NCBI GenBank assembly: GCA_031288955.1
Contig: JAITQJ010000102.1
Span: 1 to 8,539 of the forward strand
Source: Planctomycetaceae bacterium
GTDB taxonomy: Bacteria; Planctomycetota; Planctomycetia; Pirellulales; Thermoguttaceae
Length of the DNA: 8,539 bases
Direction of reading: 5' to 3'
Part shown: positions 1 through 4,957 of the stretch, piece after piece
Layout: the number at the start of each line of letters is the position of its first letter
Position numbering within the stretch: the stretch's first letter is position 1
Program-made: the position numbers and the translations under genes
Notes under the pieces: model-generated
What the model was told of the DNA's origin: nothing
Seen by the model: only the letters and a program-made list of their open reading frames with translations
Database searches by the model: none

Positions 1-11
1 TGTTTATCTCT

Positions 12-317
12 TCAAAATTTTTCCATTTCTTTACAACATCCGCCATTAATTTGGGAAGGTTCAAGCGAAGAAGAAAAACCTTTTTTGACAACCATAATAT
101 CAACGTCGAACATCATTGCACCTTCCTGATGATGCAGTTCGGCATTGAGTCCCTTCCGGTGTCCGACATTCTTGATGGTATTACGTACATCAATGAACCG
201 GGCGGTATTAACGCCGTTCTTGCCGGTGATGTCGAAAAAATCTTCGGTGAAGATGAACGTAAATTGCCGTCCGCCTCTTGTTAACCGTGTTACAAAATCC
301 TCTATATTACTTGCCAT
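12..317 (-). CDS. Small uncharacterised protein (101 aa)
   Basis: I do not recognise this protein. It is a complete reading frame of 101 residues from ATG at 317 to TGA at 12-14. The N-terminus looks helical (about residues 2-14). It is followed by short alternating hydrophobic stretches such as QFTFIFT and MMFDVDIMVV, which suggests a small cytosolic alpha/beta fold. No signal peptide or membrane segment is visible. The C-terminal part has a CC pair (GGCCKEMEKF) but no recognisable metal site. The main support for a real gene is a well-formed extended -10 promoter about 30 bp upstream on the same strand, giving a leader of roughly 24 nt; no clear Shine-Dalgarno is present. It is divergent from guaA. 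Plus-strand frames overlapping it have no comparable start signals. The coding call is moderately sure; the function is unknown. Confidence 0.55.
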   Translation of the reverse strand: MASNIEDFVTRLTRGGRQFTFIFTEDFFDITGKNGVNTARFIDVRNTIKNVGHRKGLNAELHHQEGAMMFDVDIMVVKKGFSSSLEPSQINGGCCKEMEKF

Positions 318-347
318 TGCTTACATCACTCATCCAATGATACCGGC

Positions 348-376
348 ATTATATCACAATAACGGAGACAATGCAA
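348..376 (-). promoter_or_regulatory. Sigma70-type extended -10 promoter for the 101-aa gene
   Basis: Read on the minus strand, TTGCAT (371-376) is followed by a 17-bp spacer and a perfect TATAAT (348-353). The TG of an extended -10 (TGATATAAT) lies directly upstream of the -10. Transcription would start near 341, about 24 nt before the ATG at 317. The -35 matches the consensus at only three positions, which the extended -10 can offset. Seen in sequence; activity is inferred. Confidence 0.6.
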
Positions 377-453
377 GCAACGGCAAATATCGGCTGCGTC
401 TTTGTTCGGCACGTCGAAATGTACAGAGTGGTTATCATACCGCTTATTCCTTT

Positions 454-480
454 TTGACGGGAATACGGTATCATTATATG
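454..480 (+). promoter_or_regulatory. Weak candidate promoter for guaA
   Basis: TTGACG (454-459) is followed after 15 bp by TATATG (475-480), about 45 bp before the guaA start. The -35 is good, but the spacer is short and the -10 imperfect, so this is only the best candidate in the 208-bp divergent gap at 318-525. No purine riboswitch fold or PurR-type operator was recognised in that gap. Confidence 0.3.
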
Positions 481-504
481 CCCTGCCGCTTTGTTAGTCG
501 CTCT

Positions 505-532
505 GTAATTTATACACGGTAATTTATGCACG
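505..532 (+). repeat. 14-bp tandem duplication spanning the guaA start codon
   Basis: GTAATTTATACACG (505-518) is followed immediately by GTAATTTATGCACG (519-532), a 13 of 14 match. The only difference turns ATA in the first copy into the ATG used as the guaA start codon in the second. Because the unit is 14 bp, the two copies lie in different frames. The region upstream of the ATG is AT-rich and has no Shine-Dalgarno. Confidence 0.8.
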
Positions 533-2085
533 AAACGATACTCGTCCTCAATTTCGGGGCGCAATATGTTCAGTTAATCGCCCGGCGGGTCAGAGAATGT
601 GGAGTTTATTCCCAAATCGTTCCTTTCGACATCACCGCCGATGAAGTCCGCCGCCTTAATCCCCAAGGACTTATCTTTTCCGGCGGTCCTTCAAGCGTGA
701 ACGATGAAAATCCCCGTCTTGCCGCTCCCGCCTTGTACGAACTCGGTATTCCGATTCTCGGTATCTGTTACGGTATGCAGAACCTTGCCGCCGCCTTCAA
801 CGGAACTGTCCAATCAGCCGGACATCGGGAATACGGAAGAGCAGCATTACATTTAACTCCCGACGGTGAAACATCTCCGTTGTTCAGAAACACGCCGAAA
901 AATCAGCAGGTCTGGATGAGTCACGGCGACCGTGTTACCCGACTGCCGGCAGATTTTACGATTCTCGGTACATCCGAAAGCAGTCCGATTTGTGCCGTCA
1001 AACATAAAACGAAAGATATTTACGGCGTACAGTATCATCCCGAAGTCGTCCATTCGCCCTTCGGTCAGACCATCATCGGAAATTTTGTCAAAGACATCTG
1101 CACCAGCCGCGGCGATTGGTCGATGAAAAATTTTGCCGCCGAAACGATTGAGCGTCTCCGCAATGAAATCGGTAATGACCAGGTCATCTGCGGACTTTCC
1201 GGCGGCGTTGATTCCGCCGTTGTTGCCGCTATTTTATCGAAGGCAATCGGCAAACGCTTAAAATGTATTTTAGTTGACAACGGGCTGCTGCGGCGGGGTG
1301 AAGCCGAAGCGGTGCGTACCGCCTTTGAAGGACACTTTGATATTGATTTACACACTGCCGGTGCTGCCGATGAATTCTTTGCTGACCTCGCGGGGATTAC
1401 GGAGCCGCAGGAGAAACGCCGCCGCATCGGACACCGTTTTATTGACGTGTTTGCGCAAGCCGCGAAAGAATTCAACGGGGCAAAATATCTTGCCCAAGGA
1501 ACAATTTATCCCGACATTATTGAGAGCGGTCAGGCACTGCATCAGTCGCATACTTCTGCCAACGCAACGATAAAGTTGCACCATAATGTCGGCGGGCTGC
1601 CGGAAAAACTCGGTTTCCAACTCGTCGAACCGCTGCGGGAACTGTTCAAAGACGAAGTCCGGCAACTCGGCATCGAACTCGGTTTGCCGGAGGATTTTGT
1701 TTGGCGGCATCCGTTTCCGGGACCGGGTTTAGCCGTCCGCTGTATTGGGGAAGTTACACGGGAAAAAATCGAACGGGTACGCCAAGCCGATGCGGTGGTG
1801 ATTGAGGAAATACGCTGTGCCGGTTTGTATCGCAGTGTTTCGCAGGTTTTTGCGGTTTTGCTGCCGGTCAAAAGTGTTGGTGTTATGGGCGACGGCAGAA
1901 CATACGAGGATGCCGTTGCGGTGCGCTGTGTTACAACGGACGACTTTATGACGGCGGACTGGTCGCCGCTGCCCGACGAGGTGTTGCGGAAAATATCGAC
2001 ACGGATTATCAACGAAGTCAAAGGCGTAAATCGGGTTGTCTATGACATCAGTTCCAAACCGCCCGCTACAATAGAGTGGGAATAG
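526..2085 (+). CDS. guaA: GMP synthase (glutamine-hydrolysing)
   Basis: GMP synthase converts XMP, ATP and glutamine to GMP in the cytosol, the last step of de novo guanine nucleotide synthesis. The 519 residues are close to the E. coli length of 525. The N-terminal class I glutamine amidotransferase (about residues 3-195) has the nucleophile Cys81 in GICYGMQ and the His171/Glu173 pair in YHPEV. The ATP pyrophosphatase domain follows, with the PP-loop SGGVDS at 225-230. The C-terminal dimerisation and XMP-binding part ends in the family hallmark KPPATIEWE. The start is fixed by the canonical opening ILVLNFGAQY a few residues after the ATG. That motif normally reads LDFGSQY, so Asp-to-Asn at residue 9 is slightly unusual, but all catalytic residues are intact. 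No Shine-Dalgarno is visible. It is separated from the ROK gene by 119 bp containing a promoter, so it is probably transcribed alone. Confidence 0.98.
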   Translation: MHETILVLNFGAQYVQLIARRVRECGVYSQIVPFDITADEVRRLNPQGLIFSGGPSSVNDENPRLAAPALYELGIPILGICYGMQNLAAAFNGTVQSAGHREYGRAALHLTPDGETSPLFRNTPKNQQVWMSHGDRVTRLPADFTILGTSESSPICAVKHKTKDIYGVQYHPEVVHSPFGQTIIGNFVKDICTSRGDWSMKNFAAETIERLRNEIGNDQVICGLSGGVDSAVVAAILSKAIGKRLKCILVDNGLLRRGEAEAVRTAFEGHFDIDLHTAGAADEFFADLAGITEPQEKRRRIGHRFIDVFAQAAKEFNGAKYLAQGTIYPDIIESGQALHQSHTSANATIKLHHNVGGLPEKLGFQLVEPLRELFKDEVRQLGIELGLPEDFVWRHPFPGPGLAVRCIGEVTREKIERVRQADAVVIEEIRCAGLYRSVSQVFAVLLPVKSVGVMGDGRTYEDAVAVRCVTTDDFMTADWSPLPDEVLRKISTRIINEVKGVNRVVYDISSKPPATIEWE

Positions 2086-2103
2086 GAAGCACTACACGGA
2101 TAC

Positions 2104-2113
2104 ACAACGTTGT
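2104..2113. repeat. 10-bp perfect palindrome ACAACGTTGT
   Basis: A perfect palindrome lies 19 bp after the guaA stop and upstream of the ROK promoter. It is too short for a convincing terminator and has no T tract. It could be an operator site, but a 10-bp palindrome may also arise by chance. Confidence 0.3.
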
Positions 2114-2117
2114 TTCG

Positions 2118-2148
2118 CTGTACAGGACTTGTCTGTACAGGACTTGTC
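2118..2148 (+). repeat. 15-bp tandem repeat with two CTGTACAG palindromes
   Basis: The unit CTGTACAGGACTTGT occurs twice without a gap (2118-2132 and 2133-2147), and a shared C follows each copy. Each unit begins with the 8-bp palindrome CTGTACAG, so two identical palindromes sit 15 bp apart directly upstream of the ROK promoter. The end of the second unit forms most of the -35 hexamer. The arrangement could be a duplicated operator or a slippage product; which one is an inference. Confidence 0.85.
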
Positions 2149-2172
2149 ATTGCGAACGGTTATTGCTATAAT
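2144..2172 (+). promoter_or_regulatory. Near-consensus sigma70-type promoter for the ROK gene
   Basis: TTGTCA (2144-2149, five of six consensus) is separated by 17 bp from a perfect TATAAT (2167-2172). Transcription should start near 2179, giving a leader of about 26 nt. This is the best promoter in the window, and it places the ROK gene in its own transcription unit rather than behind guaA. Confidence 0.75.
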
Positions 2173-2178
2173 GGCAGC

Positions 2179-2203
2179 GATGTGTCTTTGTCGGCAAAAC
2201 ATC
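2179..2203 (+). other. Leader hairpin abutting the ROK start codon
   Basis: The predicted leader can fold from GATGT (2179-2183), a 3-nt bulge and TTTG (2187-2190), across the loop TCGG, to CAAA (2195-2198) and ACATC (2199-2203). That gives nine base pairs ending one base before the ATG. It occupies the whole expected leader and the place where a Shine-Dalgarno would be. The stem is short and bulged, so any regulatory role is speculative. Confidence 0.35.
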
Positions 2204-2204
2204 T

Positions 2205-3266
2205 ATGAGCAAAATGATTGAAGAAAAGATTCATTTTCCCGTTCAACAAGCGGCAAAACCGCTTTTCGTCGGTATGAATCTCGGCGGTGCATACCTGAAA
2301 ATCGGTATTATCGATAACGAAGGGCAAATCGTTTCGTTTTTTGCAACGCCGCATTATGCTGATAGAGGACCGGAAGAAGCCACTATTTGTGCCGCCGAAG
2401 CCGTCGAAGAAGCTTTGGAAAAAACCGGCGTACCGCTTTCCGACATCGCCGCTGCCGGTTATAGTTTTCCCGGCGCATTAGACCCGAAAACCGAACTGCT
2501 GCACCGTCCGCCGAACTTTCCCGACTGGGAGGGATACCCGATTGCTGCTAAATTGATTGAACACACCGGTATCAGGTCGGTCTATTTTTCTAACGATGCT
2601 AATGCGGCGGCATTTGCCGAGTTCTGGATTGGGGCTGCACAGGGAACGCATAGTTCGTGCTTATTGCTTCTCGATAAAGGTATCGGCTGCGGTATTATTG
2701 TCGAAGGACGGGAAATCATCGGCGCACACGGTTACGGCGGCGAATTCGGGCATATGATTATTGACCCCTCGCCGGGCGCACGCTGGTGTAACTGTCTGCA
2801 TCAAGGACATTTAGAAGCATATTCCAGTTCAACGGCGTTGGCACGGCGGACGCTGGAACTTGTGCAGGTCGGACACAAAACGATGCTTGCCGAAGAGATT
2901 CGACCGCAAGACGATTTGTTCACAATCGCCCGAAAAGTGTATGAGGTTGCCGATAAAGGCGATGAATTGGCTCTGCATTTGATTTTGGACACTGCCCGTT
3001 TTTTGGGACTAGGCATTGTTACGCTGCTGCATACGATAGACCCGGAGTGCGTTCTTATCGGCGGCGAAATGATGTTCGGCGGTAAGGGAGCGAAAATCGG
3101 CAATTTGTTCATTGACCGGATACGTGAGGAAATCGAACACCGGTCATTCAGCGGATTGGGACGCAAACTGAAACTGGATTTTGCATCCCTGGGAGCATAC
3201 GCAAGCACGATTGGTGCCGCCGGTTTAGCGAGAGAGCAGGACTCGATATTCTCAATAGTCGAATAA
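2205..3266 (+). CDS. ROK-family sugar kinase-like protein, divergent active site
   Basis: ROK proteins are cytosolic sugar kinases (for example glucokinase or N-acetylhexosamine kinases) or sugar-responsive repressors. At 353 residues with no N-terminal helix-turn-helix, this fits the kinase class. Intact features are the catalytic Asp131 in NDANAAAFAE, the GGEFGH segment (178-183) carrying a sugar-binding Glu and a zinc-binding His, and the downstream LIGGE (285-288). Unusual features are the N-terminal phosphate motif, normally DxGGT, which reads NLGGA (25-29), and the second loop, normally LGTGIGGG, which reads LDKGIGCG. The zinc motif CxCGxxGCLE reads CNCLHQGHLE (195-204); the Cys-to-His change is, from memory, usual in planctomycete members, but the lost Gly is not. 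It may be a kinase with altered kinetics or a non-catalytic sugar sensor. The start at 2205 fits the promoter; ATG at 2214 is an alternative. No Shine-Dalgarno is visible. Confidence 0.85.
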   Translation: MSKMIEEKIHFPVQQAAKPLFVGMNLGGAYLKIGIIDNEGQIVSFFATPHYADRGPEEATICAAEAVEEALEKTGVPLSDIAAAGYSFPGALDPKTELLHRPPNFPDWEGYPIAAKLIEHTGIRSVYFSNDANAAAFAEFWIGAAQGTHSSCLLLLDKGIGCGIIVEGREIIGAHGYGGEFGHMIIDPSPGARWCNCLHQGHLEAYSSSTALARRTLELVQVGHKTMLAEEIRPQDDLFTIARKVYEVADKGDELALHLILDTARFLGLGIVTLLHTIDPECVLIGGEMMFGGKGAKIGNLFIDRIREEIEHRSFSGLGRKLKLDFASLGAYASTIGAAGLAREQDSIFSIVE

Positions 3267-3302
3267 CCGGCAATACACAGGAAAGAAAAACAATGCCGCA
3301 AG

Positions 3303-3375
3303 AGCGGGCGACCGGGTTCGAACCGGCGACAACGACGTTGGCAACGTCGTGCTCTACCAACTGAGCTACGCCCGC
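3303..3375 (-). tRNA. tRNA-Gly (anticodon GCC)
   Basis: The reverse complement folds as a standard 73-nt tRNA. The acceptor stem is GCGGGCG/CGCCCGC with a T discriminator. The D arm is GCTC/GAGC, and the anticodon arm is CGACG-TTGCCAA-CGTCG with anticodon GCC. The T arm is GCCGG-TTCGAAC-CCGGT, where the closing pair is G-T. All stems pair. The gene does not encode the 3' CCA (CTT follows), so CCA must be added after transcription. It reads GGC and GGU glycine codons. It is convergent with the ROK gene, whose stop is 36 bp away, and divergent from serS, with its own promoter. Downstream on its strand I see only a T-rich run (around 3279-3296), no clear hairpin terminator. Confidence 0.97.
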
Positions 3376-3390
3376 TTACGAGTTTATGCT

Positions 3391-3418
3391 ATTATACATT
3401 CCTCCATACAAAAGACAA
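3391..3418 (-). promoter_or_regulatory. Promoter of the tRNA-Gly gene
   Basis: On the minus strand, TTGTCT (3413-3418) is followed by a 16-bp spacer and a perfect TATAAT (3391-3396). The start would be near 3384, about nine bases before the mature tRNA 5' end at 3375, which is a typical short 5' leader for RNase P to remove. The spacing and the match to the tRNA position make this convincing. Confidence 0.7.
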
Positions 3419-3435
3419 GCGGGGGGATATTTTTT

Positions 3436-3458
3436 GTTAAAGTGTCCGCCCGTTAAAG
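3436..3458 (+). repeat. Direct repeat GTTAAAG in the serS leader region
   Basis: GTTAAAG occurs at 3436-3442 and 3452-3458, 16 bp apart, in the only intergenic DNA from which serS can be transcribed. No convincing sigma70 promoter pair for serS was found here; TTGTTA at 3434-3439 has no good -10 at the right distance. The repeat may mark a regulator site or be chance. No T-box leader (specifier hairpin plus T-box sequence) is visible; the gap is too short for one. Confidence 0.3.
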
Positions 3459-3482
3459 ATACCTGACCGTTTTACAACACAA

Positions 3483-4778
3483 ATGTTAGACCGCAAGTTT
3501 ATTCTCGAAAATGCCGATGCCGTTAAACTTAATTGCGCAAACCGGCACGTAACCGCCGACGTGGACGGCTTCGTTAAACTCGAAACCGAACGTAAAGCAC
3601 TGCAACAGGATTTGGAACGGCTGCAAACCGAAGCCAACGCCGTTTCCAAGTCCATCGGTCAGGCAAAAACACCCGAAGAGCGGGAGTCGAAAAAAGAAGA
3701 GGGACGGCAACTGCGTGAAAAATCCGGCGAACTGCGGGCAAAATTAGATGCTGTCGAGGAGGAACTCGACCGGCTTCAGCGGTCTATTCCGAATATGGCA
3801 CATCCTGATGCCCCGATTGGTGCCGATGATACATCTAATCTGCGGCGGTCATTAGGAAAAACGCCGATTCCGCAGTTTTTGACAGAACAGGGCGGTTTCA
3901 AAGCGGTTGACCACGTCGTTCTCGGCGAAAAACTCGACCTTATTGATTTTGAAGCCGGCGCACGTGTTGCCGGTGCGGGATTTTATTTTCTCAAAAATGA
4001 AGCGGTACTCCTCGAACTCGCTTTGCAGCGTTATGCCGCTGGTATTTTGCAGACCGCCGGTTTTACGCTGACGGCAACGCCGGATTTGGCACGCAACGAA
4101 GTATTGCAGGGAACCGGTTATATTCCGCGGGGACCGGAAACGCAGATTTACAGCATTGACGGCACCGATTTAAGTCTTGTGGCAACGGCGGAGATTCCGC
4201 TCGGCGGTATGCTGGCGGGTCAAACGGTTGATGCGGAGACGCTGCCGATTCGTCTTTGCGGTATTTCGCATTGTTTCCGAACAGAAGCCGGTGCGGCGGG
4301 ACGGGCTTCACGGGGCTTGTACCGGGTACACCAATTTACGAAAGTCGAAATGTTTGCATTCACGCTGCCGGAACAGAGCGAGGCGATGCACCAGGAGATG
4401 CTTGCGCTGGAGTGTCAAATCTTTGACGGCTTGGGGATACCGTATCAGGTTGTCGATACGGCAACGGGCGACCTCGGCGGACCGGCGTACCGCAAGTTCG
4501 ATTTAGAGGCGTGGATGCCGGGACGGGGCGAAGCCGGAGAATACGGCGAGGTAACGAGTACATCGAATTGTACGGATTATCAAGCCCGCCGGCTCAATGC
4601 CCGCTTCAGAATGAAGGGAGAAAAAGGGACAAAATTTCTGCACACGTTAAACGGCACCGCTATTGCCATCAGCCGGGCATTGGTAGCAATTCTTGAACTG
4701 TACCAGCAAAAAGACGGCTCGGTAAGCGTTCCTGAAGTGCTGCGTCCGTTCGTCGGAAAAGATGTGATTCGCCGCTAA
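3483..4778 (+). CDS. serS: Seryl-tRNA synthetase
   Basis: This class II aminoacyl-tRNA synthetase charges tRNA-Ser with serine using ATP in the cytosol, and also supplies Ser-tRNA(Sec) where selenocysteine is used. The 431 residues match the family length (E. coli 430). The N-terminal antiparallel coiled-coil arm that binds the long variable arm of tRNA-Ser covers about residues 28-100 and is rich in E, K, R, Q and L. The catalytic domain has the serine-binding TAE at 235-237. Motif 2 is FRTEAG...RGLYRVHQF at about 265-285, followed by the conserved STSNCTDYQARR (359-370). Motif 3 is LNGTAIAISRAL at 389-400 with its invariant Arg398. The start fits the usual opening MLDRKFI. There is no Shine-Dalgarno; the sequence before ATG is ACAACACAA. 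It is complete, with no missing residue noted. It diverges from tRNA-Gly. Confidence 0.98.
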   Translation: MLDRKFILENADAVKLNCANRHVTADVDGFVKLETERKALQQDLERLQTEANAVSKSIGQAKTPEERESKKEEGRQLREKSGELRAKLDAVEEELDRLQRSIPNMAHPDAPIGADDTSNLRRSLGKTPIPQFLTEQGGFKAVDHVVLGEKLDLIDFEAGARVAGAGFYFLKNEAVLLELALQRYAAGILQTAGFTLTATPDLARNEVLQGTGYIPRGPETQIYSIDGTDLSLVATAEIPLGGMLAGQTVDAETLPIRLCGISHCFRTEAGAAGRASRGLYRVHQFTKVEMFAFTLPEQSEAMHQEMLALECQIFDGLGIPYQVVDTATGDLGGPAYRKFDLEAWMPGRGEAGEYGEVTSTSNCTDYQARRLNARFRMKGEKGTKFLHTLNGTAIAISRALVAILELYQQKDGSVSVPEVLRPFVGKDVIRR

Positions 4779-4871
4779 ACAAGGTGTTGGCGGCTCTGAA
4801 TATCAACACGATTCTGAACATTAACACTTCGGAACGTAAAATACGTCGGAAATACCGCAGCGAGCCGTAAT

Positions 4872-4921
4872 CCGTATAATTACCCTAAATTGCCGATATT
4901 GACATCGCTGTAATTATGCGG
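4872..4921. repeat. 12-bp inverted repeat overlapping the ATPase promoter
   Basis: CCGTATAATTAC (4872-4883) and GTAATTATGCGG (4910-4921) are inverted copies matching at 11 of 12 positions; the mismatch would be a G-U pair in RNA. The 26-bp loop contains the -35 hexamer, and the right arm fills most of the spacer up to the -10. This is a plausible operator or looped repressor site for the downstream gene. No T tract follows, so it is unlikely to be a terminator. Confidence 0.55.
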
Positions 4922-4927
4922 TAAATT
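4899..4927 (+). promoter_or_regulatory. Promoter of the YhaN-like ATPase gene
   Basis: A perfect TTGACA (4899-4904) is followed by 17 bp and TAAATT (4922-4927, four of six consensus). The start would be near 4934, leaving a leader of about 24 nt before the ATG at 4958. A perfect TATAAT at 4875-4880 also exists, but it lacks a -35 at the right distance. Confidence 0.6.
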
Positions 4928-4957
4928 CTATATTCGGGGCTTTATTCGCCAACACCA

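Larger units (their letters stand above)
4783..4956. repeat. 174-bp intergenic segment bracketed by perfect 10-bp inverted repeats
   Basis: GGTGTTGGCG (4783-4792) begins four bases after the serS stop, and its exact reverse complement CGCCAACACC (4947-4956) ends one base before the ATPase ATG. A further GAATAT/ATATTC pair lies just inside the arms (4798-4803 and 4930-4935) at unequal offsets. The segment contains the ATPase promoter. It resembles a miniature inverted-repeat element in size and end structure. No transposase is inside, and no target duplication beyond a possible AA is seen. In a read-through serS transcript the arms could also pair and cover the ATPase start. Confidence 0.5.

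Noticed and set aside
145..522. 125-aa plus-strand frame in the guaA upstream region
   Set aside because: It overlaps the better supported minus-strand gene and its promoter, its composition is not protein-like, and it has no promoter or ribosome site.
526..560. Asp-to-Asn change in the GuaA N-terminal motif (LNFGAQY)
   Set aside because: It is not a catalytic residue, and the Cys-His-Glu triad and the PP-loop are intact, so loss of function is not indicated.
1542..2021. 159-aa minus-strand frame inside guaA
   Set aside because: It is fully antisense to conserved GMP synthase sequence, with serine- and arginine-rich composition typical of shadow frames and no start signals.
2118..2140. LexA-type SOS box, because CTGT and ACAG occur upstream of the ROK gene
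   Set aside because: The E. coli-type box needs CTGT and ACAG eight bases apart. Here they are fused as CTGTACAG or are 15 apart, and the downstream gene is not a repair gene.
3148..3360. Minus-strand 70-aa frame beginning MVEHDVANVVVAGSNPVARS
   Set aside because: It is the conceptual translation of the tRNA-Gly gene (the VAGSNPVARS type of peptide comes from the T arm) running on antisense to the ROK gene.
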